A DNA stretch of 63,996 nt, from positions 1-63,996 of the forward strand of contig JAFXDE010000029.1 of the NCBI GenBank assembly GCA_017516315.1. Direction: 5' to 3'. The position numbers were made by a program, and so were the translations under genes. Under the pieces are notes generated by a model. That model saw only the letters and a program-made list of their open reading frames with translations, was not told the origin of the DNA and did not search any database. This stretch comes from Clostridia bacterium. GTDB taxonomy: Bacteria > Bacillota > Clostridia > Oscillospirales > Acutalibacteraceae. This document shows positions 16,786 through 26,600 of the stretch, piece by piece. Positions within the stretch are counted from its first letter, which is position 1. Each line of letters opens with the position of its first letter.

Positions 16786-17109
16786 ATGTCAGCAAAATTA
16801 GAGTATAGCCGAAAAGAGATAAGAGTTTATCTTGACGGGGAAATAGACCATCACAGCGCCTCTCTGATAAGGGCGGGAATAGATGACGCCATAATACTGC
16901 GAAGACCGAAGCTGCTTATCCTGGATTTCGGAGGAGTGTCCTTTATGGACAGCTCTGCTATCGGTCTGGTTATGGGACGGTACAAGCTTATGAAAACCCA
17001 CGACGGAAAAATAAGAGTAGAGGGCCTTTCGCCTTCCGCCTATAAGGTAATGAAGCTGGCAGGCATAGAAAGACTCGGAGAGGTCAGAGTAAAGGAGACT
17101 GTAGGATGA
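16786..17109 (+). CDS. spoIIAA: Anti-sigma F factor antagonist SpoIIAA
   Basis: STAS-domain protein of 107 residues. In its dephosphorylated form it releases sigma-F from SpoIIAB in the forespore. The motif DFGGVSFMDSSAIGLVMGRY holds the serine that SpoIIAB phosphorylates. AGGAAAG-type site upstream (GGAGG at ~16772). It overlaps spoIIAB by 4 nt. Confidence 0.95.
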   Translation: MSAKLEYSRKEIRVYLDGEIDHHSASLIRAGIDDAIILRRPKLLILDFGGVSFMDSSAIGLVMGRYKLMKTHDGKIRVEGLSPSAYKVMKLAGIERLGEVRVKETVG

Positions 17110-17555
17110 AAAGTGTAAATGAGCTTAAAATGGTGCTTGATTCTAAAAGCGTGAATGAGGGCTTTGCGAGGGTATCCGTATCTGCCTTTGTGGCCAGCCT
17201 TGACCCTAATATCGAGGAAATTACCGACATAAAAACGGCCGTCAGCGAGGCGGTGACAAACTCCATAGTCCACGGCTACAGAGAAAAAGAGGGAAAAATT
17301 TACATAACCGTTAACCTTTACGATAATAATACTGTCAGGGTGAAAATCCGTGACAAGGGTATCGGCATTGAAAATATCGAAAGGGCGATGGAGCCTCTTT
17401 TTACTACCTCAAAGGGGGAGAGAGCAGGCCTCGGCTTCGCCGTTATGGAGTCTATGATGGACAGAATAAGGGTAATTTCAAAGGTCGGTAAGGGTACGAC
17501 GGTTACTCTGGACAAAAAAATCCGGGGTAAAATAGGATTATACTCATCAACATAA
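17106..17555 (+). CDS. spoIIAB: Anti-sigma F factor SpoIIAB
   Basis: GHKL-fold kinase/anti-sigma factor of 149 residues. It holds sigma-F inactive and phosphorylates SpoIIAA. N box AVSEAVTNSIVHGYREK, G1 box KIRDKGIGIENIERAMEPLF and G2 region ERAGLGFAVMESMMD are all present. ATG at 17106 overlaps the spoIIAA stop (ATGA). Sits in the conserved spoIIAA-spoIIAB-sigF order. Confidence 0.96.
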   Translation: MKSVNELKMVLDSKSVNEGFARVSVSAFVASLDPNIEEITDIKTAVSEAVTNSIVHGYREKEGKIYITVNLYDNNTVRVKIRDKGIGIENIERAMEPLFTTSKGERAGLGFAVMESMMDRIRVISKVGKGTTVTLDKKIRGKIGLYSST

Positions 17556-17574
17556 TATGAGGAGGCTCCCGTAA

Positions 17575-18240
17575 GTGACCGAAGTAAATCTTTCCCGCAG
17601 CGAGCTTATTGATAATAATTACGGACTCGTACATTCCTGTGCCAACCGTTTCCGTGGCCGTGGGGTGGAGTACGATGATCTGTTTCAGGCGGGGTGCATA
17701 GGACTTATAAAGGCGGCGGATAATTTTGACAGGAGCAGAGGCTTTGCTTTTTCTACCTATGCCGTTCCTGTTATTTTGGGTGAAATAAAAAGGATTTTCC
17801 GTGACGGAGGACTGGTAAAAATCGGCAGAACGCTTAAAGAAAAGGCAAGAAATGCCGTAAAGGTCGGTGAAGAGCTTTCGAAGGAATTGGGAAGAGAGGC
17901 TACCATAACGGAGCTCGCCGAAAGGCTCGGAGTTTCTGTCAGTGAGGCGGCAGAGCTTATAACCGTTTCTATGCCTACGGTGTCTCTTACGGGTGAGGAC
18001 GAAAAGGGGACAAGCCAGATAGATATTCCCACTGATTCTCCCGAGGAGGAGATATCCGAGCGAATAGCACTTAAAACTCTTATCAATGCCTTGGAGGAGA
18101 AGGACAGAAAACTTATAGAGCTTCGTTATTATAAAGGAATGACTCAGGTTAACACAGCCAAGGAGCTTAATATGTCCCAGGTGCAGGTGTCGCGCAGAGA
18201 AAAAGCCATTCTTATGAAAATGAGACAGAGCATGATTTGA
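17575..18240 (+). CDS. sigF: RNA polymerase sigma-F factor
   Basis: Forespore-specific sigma factor of 221 residues. Region 2 is DDLFQAGCIGLIKAADNFDRSRGFAFSTYAVPVILGEIKR (shown as DDLFQAGCIGLIKAADNFDR and following), region 3 includes ELGREATITELAERLGVSVSE, and region 4 ends with YKGMTQVNTAKELNMSQVQV. GTG start at 17575 with AGGAGG upstream. Its presence with SpoIIAA/AB shows that this organism carries the early sporulation switch. Confidence 0.96.
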   Translation: MTEVNLSRSELIDNNYGLVHSCANRFRGRGVEYDDLFQAGCIGLIKAADNFDRSRGFAFSTYAVPVILGEIKRIFRDGGLVKIGRTLKEKARNAVKVGEELSKELGREATITELAERLGVSVSEAAELITVSMPTVSLTGEDEKGTSQIDIPTDSPEEEISERIALKTLINALEEKDRKLIELRYYKGMTQVNTAKELNMSQVQVSRREKAILMKMRQSMI

Positions 18241-18265
18241 AATTTTAATAATTCTGTGTTATAAT
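18237..18265 (+). promoter_or_regulatory. Promoter of the DUF5696-like lipoprotein gene
   Basis: TTGAAA, 17 nt, TATAAT. The -35 overlaps the sigF stop. A hairpin CAGTATC / GATACTG (18271-18291) followed by a T-rich stretch lies in the leader. Confidence 0.7.
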
Positions 18266-18316
18266 GCGGTCAGTATCTTTTAAGGATACTGATTTTGCTT
18301 TTAAAGGTGACTTACG

Positions 18317-20431
18317 ATGAATATAATAAAAAAGCTTTCGGCGGTGCTTATCGTTGTACTGATTTTCTGTTCCTTTTCTGCCTGCGGAAAGAGAACACCT
18401 GCTTCCTACCGTGTAAAAAAAGAAACAGCCGCAGCAGCAGTTTCTGCTGACACGGATAATAAAGCGCTTTACCTTTCCAAGGGTAAAAACAAGCTTAAGC
18501 TTATAGCTAAAAGTGATATGATGGAGCTGTACTTCGACAGTGAAAGCTGTACCGTAAGCGTGTATGACACGGCCTCGGGTAAGCTTTGGTCCTCTCTTCC
18601 CGAAAAGGACAGGGGTGAAAAGACCTCAGCTGTGGCACTGACGGTGCTGTTTAAGGGCGAGAGCCATATTCTTTCCTCTCAGAGCGACAGCGTCGGCTTT
18701 TCTTCGGCACTTTACGAGGAAAAGGAAAACGGAGTTACGGTCAGTTACGGCTTCAAGCGTACCTTAGAGGACGGAACGAAAATAAATATTTTCCTGCCCG
18801 TTTCCTACAGCCTTTCCGGGGGTGCTTTGGCTGTAGAGGCAGACTGCAGTAAGCTTTACGGAGAAAACCACGACAGTAATGTTATCGTTACGAATATCGG
18901 AATTCTTCCTTTTTTCGGTGCGGATACTAAAGGAGAAGAGGGCGATTTTATGCTTCTTCCCGACGGATGCGGAATCACCGTCGACCTTTCGGAAAATCCG
19001 GATAAATTCGATGAGGTATCTCTTCCTGTTTACGAAAACGGCACTCTTATCGGTGCCTTCGGTATGAAAAGGGGAGACAGCGCGATAGCCGTGCTTATCG
19101 ATGAGGGCGAGGAGCTTTCCTCCGTAAAGGCACATAAGGCTCTTTCAAAGGGCGGATATAACAGAGTTTACGGAAGCTTCGAAGTTACTCCCGTACAGGA
19201 TGCGGGAGACAGCGTTTATGTATGTGAGGAAACCTACGAGGGAAAAATCCGTCTTCTCTACCGCTTCCTTTCCTACGGAAACGCCGATTATGTCGGAATG
19301 GCAGGTGCCGTGCGCGAGCTTCTTATAAGAAACGGCTATCTTCTTTCTGAGACTGAGAGAGCAGAGAGTGAATATCCCTTTAATCTCAGCCTCGTTTTTC
19401 AGAATTATGTGACCGACTTCAAGGGCAGAAGCCTTTCCCAGACTCTTACTACCTATAATCAGGCACAGGAAATACTTGATTCCCTCAAGGCTAAGGGTAT
19501 AGGAAACATAAACATCCGTCTCAAGGGTGTTCTTTCCGACGAAAGCATTATCTCGGCAGACTATTCCGGGAAGCCGGGAAGTAAAGGAGATCTCCGTAGG
19601 CTTCTTTCCTACGGAAACGGAGAATCGGTAAGCTTTTACACCGATGCGGCTCTTGTTTCCGCCTCTTTGAAGGAATCCCGTGAGCCTTTTGCCGTAGGAC
19701 TTGACGGGGAAAAGCTGAACAAGGATAACAGAGCCTTTATTTCTGTCGACAGCATAGACGAAAGCACAAACGCTCTTCTTTCTCTTGTCAGAAAGGGTGA
19801 TGTTCAGGGTGTGTGCATAAGCGATGCCGCAGCGTATCTTTATTCCGATTTTTCTTCCGACAGCCTTTATATGAAAAATGCCTGCGCGGATATTATTTCG
19901 GGACAGACCGCCGCTGTTTCCGCTTCGGGAAAGCTGATGGTTGACACGGGTAATATCTACGGAGTCAAGTACGCGGATATGATAGTTAATTTACCTCTTT
20001 CCGGCAGTCTGCAGAAAAGAGAGCTTTGCACAAGAGTACCCTTTATCCAGTCTGTTTTACACGGACTTGTCGAGTATTCCTGCGAGCCTCTTAATAAAAG
20101 TGAAAACAGCGAAAAGGCTTTCCTGCGTGCAGTGGAATACGGTGCCGTTCCCTATTATGAATGGTACGCTGCAGACCTGTCTGATCAGGAAAAGACTGAC
20201 AGCCTCAGCTATCTCAATTCCATAACCGAGGCTCAAAGTCAGTATGAAAGAGCCACAGCGGTCTTTTCCGACCTGCGCGATGCGAGAATTACTGACCATT
20301 ACAGAGTTAAAAAGAATGTTTACTACACCTGCTACGATAACAGCACGGGTATTTATGTGAATTATAATACGAAGCCGGTTTCCGTAAACGGCGTCACCGT
20401 AGAGGGAATGAGCTTTATCAGAGTGAACTGA
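18317..20431 (+). CDS. DUF5696-like lipoprotein
   Basis: Exported protein of 704 residues. Signal peptide with lipobox (IFCSFSACGKR, Cys near residue 23), so it is probably lipid-anchored on the outer face of the membrane. The region LIAKSDMMELYFDSESCTVS, then VYDTASGKLWSSLPEK, matches the start of DUF5696 proteins. The middle portion (YGNADYVGMAGAVRELLIRN, FNLSLVFQNYVTDFKGRSLS) has the feel of a glycosidase-like barrel. ATG at 18317 after AAAGGTGAC. Monocistronic, ended by a strong terminator. Function unknown; a role in wall or polysaccharide metabolism is a guess from location. Confidence 0.75.
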   Translation: MNIIKKLSAVLIVVLIFCSFSACGKRTPASYRVKKETAAAAVSADTDNKALYLSKGKNKLKLIAKSDMMELYFDSESCTVSVYDTASGKLWSSLPEKDRGEKTSAVALTVLFKGESHILSSQSDSVGFSSALYEEKENGVTVSYGFKRTLEDGTKINIFLPVSYSLSGGALAVEADCSKLYGENHDSNVIVTNIGILPFFGADTKGEEGDFMLLPDGCGITVDLSENPDKFDEVSLPVYENGTLIGAFGMKRGDSAIAVLIDEGEELSSVKAHKALSKGGYNRVYGSFEVTPVQDAGDSVYVCEETYEGKIRLLYRFLSYGNADYVGMAGAVRELLIRNGYLLSETERAESEYPFNLSLVFQNYVTDFKGRSLSQTLTTYNQAQEILDSLKAKGIGNINIRLKGVLSDESIISADYSGKPGSKGDLRRLLSYGNGESVSFYTDAALVSASLKESREPFAVGLDGEKLNKDNRAFISVDSIDESTNALLSLVRKGDVQGVCISDAAAYLYSDFSSDSLYMKNACADIISGQTAAVSASGKLMVDTGNIYGVKYADMIVNLPLSGSLQKRELCTRVPFIQSVLHGLVEYSCEPLNKSENSEKAFLRAVEYGAVPYYEWYAADLSDQEKTDSLSYLNSITEAQSQYERATAVFSDLRDARITDHYRVKKNVYYTCYDNSTGIYVNYNTKPVSVNGVTVEGMSFIRVN

Positions 20432-20438
20432 CAGAATT

Positions 20439-20482
20439 AAATCCATTGTAAAGGCTCCGGGGCTTTTACGGTGGATTTTTTC
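20439..20482 (+). terminator. Terminator after the DUF5696-like gene
   Basis: Long stem AAATCCATTGTAAAGGC against GCTTTTACGGTGGATTT (small mismatches), loop TCCGG, then a T-run. Confidence 0.85.
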
Positions 20483-20507
20483 ATTTCGGTAAAGCCTTGA
20501 TTTGTGT

Positions 20508-20567
20508 GAGAGCCAATTAAACCTCTCCAGAAAGGAGAGGTGGCTGACTCAAGTCAGACGGAGAGTT
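20508..20567 (-). repeat. Dispersed intergenic palindromic repeat, copy B (partial)
   Basis: Matches the reverse complement of copy C over GAGCCAATTAAACCTC, AAAGGAGAGGTG and GACGGAGAG. The half with GTGACAGCTC is missing. Confidence 0.7.
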
Positions 20568-20610
20568 TTTTAGTTTGGATGAAACCTTTACTTATCACAG
20601 CTTCGCAGAT

Positions 20611-20634
20611 CTACTTTTGTTTCGACAAAAGTAG
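20611..20634. repeat. Perfect 10-bp-stem hairpin with TTCG loop
   Basis: CTACTTTTGT, TTCG, ACAAAAGTAG. There is no T-tract. It resembles short dispersed intergenic hairpins of Ruminococcaceae (recollection, not checked). Confidence 0.65.
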
Positions 20635-21028
20635 GCAAAATCATTCTTTTGGCTGACAGGGAATATACCACTCGTCGGATGCGAAAACAGAAATGTTTTC
20701 GGAAAAAGGTCGATGAATAAGTTGTCGCTACCGCCTCAGTCTGCCGTAGAAAATATTTTTTACATACAGCACTACCGAAAAATTTCATTTCGCACCGCTG
20801 AAAAAAGTATTTTCACTCCGTTTTCCGTCGGGTTTTCCCGTGGTTCATTTTTATGCCCACACCAAGATGCGTCCTCCCTCTTTACGGGCTCTCTACTGAT
20901 ACAAATATTTATAACGTGGGGGAAAACGTGATAAAGTAAGAAGCTCCGAGCTTTTGGTTTTATGAAACATAAAAGGAAAAGAGGTTAAATCAAGCCTTTA
21001 TGTAAAGCTAAAGCCTTATCGGTTGTCT

Positions 21029-21048
21029 TTGCCCCTGCCACGGGGCAA
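21029..21048. repeat. Hairpin with TGCCAC loop, copy 1
   Basis: TTGCCCC, loop TGCCAC, GGGGCAA. A second hairpin with the same loop but a different stem is at 21161. Confidence 0.65.
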
Positions 21049-21160
21049 CCCCTGTAGGATGTTTCGTAAGGAGGTACTGAAAGGTGAAACAGCAGAAACA
21101 CAGCTTAAGAAGGCAAGTAAGAATAGCATAAACATTAATGCAGAACGGCTGTTTTCTGTC

Positions 21161-21182
21161 TGCGACCCTGCCACGGGTCGCA
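21161..21182. repeat. Hairpin with TGCCAC loop, copy 2
   Basis: TGCGACCC, loop TGCCAC, GGGTCGCA. The stem differs from copy 1 at paired positions while the loop is identical. Confidence 0.65.
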
Positions 21183-21297
21183 CATTAAGGGAAAGTATTT
21201 GTTTTTGAGCTTTTACTGAAAAACTAACTGTTACTGTTTTTATACACTTAACTGAACAGTACACTCTTTTCCCGTCCTAAAAAAAAGAGGGGTTTTG

Positions 21298-21327
21298 CTT
21301 ACTTTGCCGCCTCCGGAGCAAAGTAAG
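21298..21327. repeat. Hairpin with CTTACTTTGC arms
   Basis: CTTACTTTGC (21298-21307) pairs with GCAAAGTAAG (21318-21327), with an inner TCCGGA. No T-tract follows. Confidence 0.6.
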
Positions 21328-21378
21328 AGCCCCCGCGGCTTGAGCGGATGACGACTAAAAGTTTCATTGAAACGAAGA

Positions 21379-21474
21379 ACTCTCTCCGTCAACCTGACGG
21401 TTGACACCTCTCCTTTCAGGCGAGGTTTAATTGGCTCTCCTGAAAGGAGAGCTGTCACGCAGTGACTGAGAGGT
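21379..21474 (+). repeat. Dispersed intergenic palindromic repeat, copy C
   Basis: The most intact copy: CTCTCCGTCAACCTGACGG, GTTGACACCTCTCCTTTCAG, GCGAGGTTTAATTGGCTCTC, CTGAAAGGAGAGCTGTCACG and CAGTGACTGAGAGGT in succession. Internal inverted repeats could fold the whole unit into a cruciform or RNA hairpin. Copies A and B are in the opposite orientation. Confidence 0.85.
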
Positions 21475-21543
21475 CAGTGCTTCGGTGCCGGGTACACCAT
21501 CCGCTACAAGACTTGGCAGCGGTCCTTATATCCATAATTTAAT

Positions 21544-21561
21544 CTTTATATTAATATAAAG
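21544..21561. promoter_or_regulatory. 18-bp perfect palindrome upstream of the surface-protein cluster
   Basis: CTTTATATTAATATAAAG, 40 nt upstream of the -35 of the BspA-like gene. It could be an operator; it is AT-only in the centre, so chance is possible. Confidence 0.4.
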
Positions 21562-21600
21562 TTAACTTTGAGTTTTTTGGAAAAAATAGTGCTACTGTTA

Positions 21601-21629
21601 TTGTATTTTTTCCTTTTCTGTGATAGAAT
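21601..21629 (+). promoter_or_regulatory. Promoter of the BspA-like surface protein
   Basis: TTGTAT, 17 nt, TAGAAT, ending 30 nt before the chosen start. Confidence 0.5.
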
Positions 21630-21659
21630 GACTATACATATATAATGGAGGAGTGTGTA

Positions 21660-23612
21660 ATGAACGGCAAAAGTAAAAAATCACTTCTGTTTGCTTTTAT
21701 GGTGCTTCTTTTGACTGTTATGACGGTATTTTCCGTAAGTGCAAAAACAGTTACAAAAAATAAACTCGTTTATGAAGTAAGCAAAAAAACCGCTACACTT
21801 GTAGAATGTAAAAGCAACGCGAAAAAAATAAAGATTCCCTCTAAGGTCGGCAAGTACAAGGTTACCGCTATCGGCGAGTGGGCCTTTTCCGGTAAAAAGC
21901 GACTGCAGAGCGTGGAAATACCGAAGACAGTTACTAAAATCGGAGTGGCGGCATTCAATGAATGTACATCTCTTAAGAAGATAGTAATTCCCTCCAAGGT
22001 GACCCGCATTTCTTCTTCTGCATTCTGGTACTGCACTAATCTCGAAAAAGCAGTAATTCCCGGAAGCGTTACGAAGCTCGGGAAACACATCTTTGAGGGC
22101 TGCGATAAGCTTACCGTCTATGTCGTAAAGGGCTCTAAGGCAGAAAAGTATGTTAAAAAGCAGGACAATATAAGCCTCGGCTACAGATATATGACCTCTC
22201 TTAAGCTTGATGCAGACAGCGTGATGCTCGAAGAGGATGACACCTTTAAGCTCACCGCCGCCAAAAAACCGAAGAAGCTTTATAACAGTAAGGTTTCCTT
22301 CTCGTCGGGTAACGAAAAGGTAGCTACGGTCAGCAGCAAGGGTGTCATCACCGCAGTAGGTGAGGGTAAGACAGTAATTACCTGCAAGGCCAAGGACGGA
22401 AGCGGCAAAAAGGCAGTCTGCACCGTTACTGTAAGAAAAAAGACGACCGAAAAGCTGGTTTCACTTACGCCGAAGACACCGCCGCAGGTAACGGGACTTA
22501 AGGTAACGGCAGTCACAGACGGCTCTGTCTCTCTTTCGTGGAACAGCGTGAAGGATGCTTCGGGCTATAAGCTTTATCTTTACGATTCAGAGACAAACAC
22601 TTATACATACAAATGGGCATCAGCCTCTGCCGCGGCAGAGCTGAAGGGACTTGAGGCTGATAAGGAATATTCCTTTGCGGTCAAGGCCTATACGAAGAAT
22701 TATTACAGCAGTGCGGAAAGTACAGCATATTCCTCAGCAGTCACAGCTCAGACGCTTCCCGGTAAGGTGAGCGCAATCGCTGCTGCGGACGAGCTTATCT
22801 ATCCCGATAAAATGACTCTTTCCTGGGATAAGGTCGAGGGTGCTGACGGATATAATCTCTACATTTACAGCAAAAGCGAAAAGGATTATGTCCTTTATGA
22901 AAGCACACAGGCTCTTTCCTGCGAGGTCAGGGAGCTTAAGCCGGGATGCGATTATCGCTTCAGAATAAAGACCTACAGCGGCGAAGGCAAAACCGAGGGC
23001 GCCTTCAGCGAAACCTTTACCTTTACTACCGATTATCTTCCCTCTGCTGCTCCCGAGGCAGTGGAAGGCTTTATAAATGCTCTCTCCTGTCTTAAAAAGG
23101 CAGACTCATCCTTTGACCTTGTAACGAGATTTACCGTAAGCGATTTTGTATGCGAGGGAGAGCTTGCTCAGAGCGTGGCCGACTGTCTTGCATATAAAGA
23201 AACCGAGATTTATTCTTTCGATAACGGCCTCACTCTTAAGGACGGAGAAACGGCTTCGGTAAACGAACTGATTTATCCCTTCGGTGAAGAAAGCACTCTT
23301 ACCTATGCCGATACGGTAAAGGATACCGTAAAATTCAGACAGAACGGCTACGGCTACACCGTTTCCTTCAGCGTGTCAGCTGATAATGCGGATAAGGTAG
23401 CTCTTCTCACGGATATCGGAGAGCTTAAAGAGAGCTTCCCCGGCCTGGTGCTTTATTCCTGCGAGACAGGCGATGCTTATATTAACGCAAAGGTTGTCGA
23501 GGACAGCGTTGACTATCTTCAGGTTAAGGTGCCCGTAAAGCTTGTATTTATTTACGGGGGAGAAAAGCATGAGATTTCCTACAGGCTTTCACAGGACTAT
23601 TTTATTCAGTAA
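21660..23612 (+). CDS. Secreted BspA-like LRR / BIG2 / FN3 protein with the shared C-terminal domain
   Basis: Exported protein of 650 residues. Signal peptide SLLFAFMVLLLTVMTVFSVSA. Domains in order: BspA-type LRR_5 repeats (~55-150; VEIPKTVTKIGVAAFNECTS, VIPSKVTRISSSAFWYCTNL), a BIG2 Ig-like domain (~178-265; KGVITAVGEGKTVITCKAKD), two FN3 domains (~275-370 and ~372-462), then a ~190-residue C-terminal domain starting AVEGFINALSCLKK. The C-terminal domain resembles those of the three genes downstream. The ATG at 21660 is preferred over one five codons earlier because GGAGGAG lies just before it. No LPxTG signal is visible. Probably an adhesin-like surface protein; ligand unknown. Confidence 0.82.
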   Translation: MNGKSKKSLLFAFMVLLLTVMTVFSVSAKTVTKNKLVYEVSKKTATLVECKSNAKKIKIPSKVGKYKVTAIGEWAFSGKKRLQSVEIPKTVTKIGVAAFNECTSLKKIVIPSKVTRISSSAFWYCTNLEKAVIPGSVTKLGKHIFEGCDKLTVYVVKGSKAEKYVKKQDNISLGYRYMTSLKLDADSVMLEEDDTFKLTAAKKPKKLYNSKVSFSSGNEKVATVSSKGVITAVGEGKTVITCKAKDGSGKKAVCTVTVRKKTTEKLVSLTPKTPPQVTGLKVTAVTDGSVSLSWNSVKDASGYKLYLYDSETNTYTYKWASASAAAELKGLEADKEYSFAVKAYTKNYYSSAESTAYSSAVTAQTLPGKVSAIAAADELIYPDKMTLSWDKVEGADGYNLYIYSKSEKDYVLYESTQALSCEVRELKPGCDYRFRIKTYSGEGKTEGAFSETFTFTTDYLPSAAPEAVEGFINALSCLKKADSSFDLVTRFTVSDFVCEGELAQSVADCLAYKETEIYSFDNGLTLKDGETASVNELIYPFGEESTLTYADTVKDTVKFRQNGYGYTVSFSVSADNADKVALLTDIGELKESFPGLVLYSCETGDAYINAKVVEDSVDYLQVKVPVKLVFIYGGEKHEISYRLSQDYFIQ

Positions 23613-23661
23613 TTAATTTGCTTGGCAAATTCAATATAATTTTTGAACGGAGGAAAAAACT

Positions 23662-26600
23662 ATGAAAAAAGTATTGGCAGCCATAGTTACATTCATTTTC
23701 AGTATGTGCCTTCTTTCCGCTACGGTGGCTACAGCCTCAGCCGCATCGGTTAAAAAGGTATCAAGCTTTAAAGCTTCTGCTACTCCCGTAGCAGTAACCC
23801 TTACCTGGAAAAAGACTTCAGGTGCAAAGGGCTATGAAATTCAGCAGAAGTCCGGTAAAAAATGGAAGACTGTGACTAACATCAAAAAGCAGAAAACCAC
23901 ATCCTACACAGTTAAGAAGCTTAAGAACGGCACTACCTATCAGTTCCGTATCCGCGCCGTAAACGGCAAGAAAAAGGGTGCTTATGTTACTGTCAAGGTA
24001 AAGACAGGCGTTCAGAAGATAGCAAATGTAAAGGCTGTGTCCACAGCTCTTACTACAGCAAAGGTTACATGGGACAAGGCTAATGTAACAGGATATGAAT
24101 TACAGTATTCGACTTCAAAGAAGTTCACTAAAAAGACAACCAAGACCGTAAAAATCAAAAAGGCAAAGACAACCTCATATACAGTTAAAAAGCTCACTGC
24201 AGGTAAGAAAACCTATTTCCGTGTAAGAGGCTATGTAAACGGCAGTGCAAAGACCTATTACGGCTCTTATACTACAGTAAATGCTACCACAGCTGTTACG
24301 GCTATGAGCAATGTTAATGTAAAGAGCGTAACCGATTCTTCCGTAACTGTCGGCTGGTCAAAGATCAGCGGAGTAGGCGGTTATCAGGTTCAGAAGCTCC
24401 AGTCAGGCAAATGGGTTGACGTAAGCACTTCCGTTAAAAGCAGTGTTGCACAGTATACCGTAAACGGTCTTTCAGCCTTCGCAGATCAGCAGATCCGCAT
24501 CAGAGCTTATCAGAAATCGGGCAGCAAGACCTTCTACAACAACTGGGTAACAGTAAAAGCTAAAACAAATATGGGCAAGGTAAGCGGTGTTTCAGTTTCA
24601 AACCTTACCGCTTCCTCAGCCAAGATATCCTGGAAGGCTGCCGGCGGTGCCGCAGGCTACCGTGTGCTTAACGGCAGCACAAAGCTCGCTGATGTTAAAG
24701 CTACATCCGCTACAGTAAGTCTCAAAGCCGCTTCATCCTATAAGATTACAGTAGTTCCCTATAACGGCTCAGTAACAGGTACTGCTTCCTCAGCTGTTTC
24801 CTTTACCTCTCCCTGTGCTAAGGTAACAGGTCTTAATACAGGCAGCATTACCGATTCTGCAGTTTCACTTTCCTGGACTGCTGTTTCAGGTGCGAAAAGC
24901 TACCAGATTCAGTACAGTAAGGACGGCAAGAATTGGCTCAGCGCTACATCCTCAGCTGCAAGCACGACAATAAGAAACCTCGATGCAAATACTTCTTATA
25001 CCTTTAAGGTAAGCGCAGTAAATCAGAACGGCGGCAAAAACCAGAACGGCGAATATTCCGCTGCAGTTACTGTAAAAACTCTCATCGGTGTGCCTTCAGG
25101 TCTTAAGGTTACAGCTCTTTCCGATACATCGGCTACTGTTTCCTGGAATGCCGCAAGAGGTGCTAAAGCCTACCGTGTATTCAGAAATAATTCCTCAGTA
25201 GCAGAAACTACAGCAACATCCGTTACTCTTACACTCGCTCCCGCTACAACCTATAAGGTTTCCGTAATGGGCTATGACGGTGATGTGAACGGTGCTCTTT
25301 CCGATAACATAGAGTTTACCACCACTCCCTCTAAGATTACAGGCGTTACTGCTGAGAAGACCGCTGACAAGGCCTTCATTAAATGGGCGGCAGCAGACGG
25401 CGCGGCAGGCTACGAAATTCAGTACAGAAAAGCTACAGCCTCCGAATGGCTTCCCTGCGGTTTTACAGAGGACACCGAATTCTTCGCAGAAAACCTTACA
25501 AAGGGAACAGCCTATGTGTTCAGAGTGTGTGCCTATAACTATAACGGAGACAAGAGACAGACAGGTGCCTTCTCCGATACCACAGCCTCTGTTACCGTAA
25601 GTGAATTCTTTACTAAAATCGACGATACAAATGATATTCTCGAATGGAACGCTATCGACGGTGCAGATGCTTACAAGGTAGAATATTACGTCTATGACAG
25701 TGACAAATGGATGGAAGACAGCTACGGCTCTGCTACCTCCGCAAGAGTTCAGAGTAATAACAGTATTGATACCTTCAAGGTTGTAGCCTATGACGAGGAT
25801 CAGAATGTTATTTATACCTCAAAGAGTGTTAACTTTACAAAGTCCGGCTATACACTTACTCAGGACGGCTCTAAGCTTACGGTAAGCTGGCCTGCAAGTG
25901 CTTCAAAGTATAAGGTTACAAGATCAACCGATAAAAACTATAAAGACACTCAGGAAATCACAGCGACTACTGCGACCTATTATCTTGCTCCCGGTCTTAT
26001 GCACCGATTCGAGATTTATACTGATAACGGCACAAAGGTAGCAAAATTCGCCGTAGATATTCCCGAACTTAACCTTACCGATACATCTGATACAGCAGTC
26101 AACAGCCAGCTCGCTTATCTCGCTGAAGGTATCAACAGATCAAAATACGATTATTCCCATAAAACAGTAATCAACACCTCTTCCGAAATGAACAGCGATA
26201 TCAGCTATATGAAATTCGGTATGCCCGGCTTTGAGGACGGTCTTCTCTTTGACTCCTCAGTTACAAGTCTCTTTAAGTTAGTTTTCTCAGACATGCTTAA
26301 GGGTACAAATCATAAGATTGCCGACGGTTATATCGAATGCTACGATAAGGGTGCAGTTTCAGCTCTCTTCGGAATTATGGGCGAGACCGGCGGAGACAGT
26401 AACGCCACTAACATAAAGGAAGAAGCAGTAGCTACCTTTGACCATCAGATCCGCGGTACTGTAAGAAACTTAAATACAGGCAAGTATTCAAACATCGACC
26501 TTGATGAGGCTATTCAGCCTGCAAACGGTAACGGCGACGCTTACATTTACAATCTTATCAATACCACCGCATGGAAGAACGGCTTCGAGTCTGTGAAGAC

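Larger units (their letters stand above)
20483..21600. other. 1.1-kb gene-free stretch rich in hairpins and dispersed repeats
   Basis: No frame here has a good ribosome binding site together with native codon use. The stretch holds two copies of the ~95-bp dispersed repeat, four separate hairpins and an 18-bp palindrome, each listed on its own. It separates the sporulation block from the surface-protein cluster. Confidence 0.7.

Noticed and set aside
20611-21327. CRISPR array among intergenic hairpins
   Set aside because: Hairpins differ in sequence and spacing; no regular repeat-spacer pattern and no cas genes.
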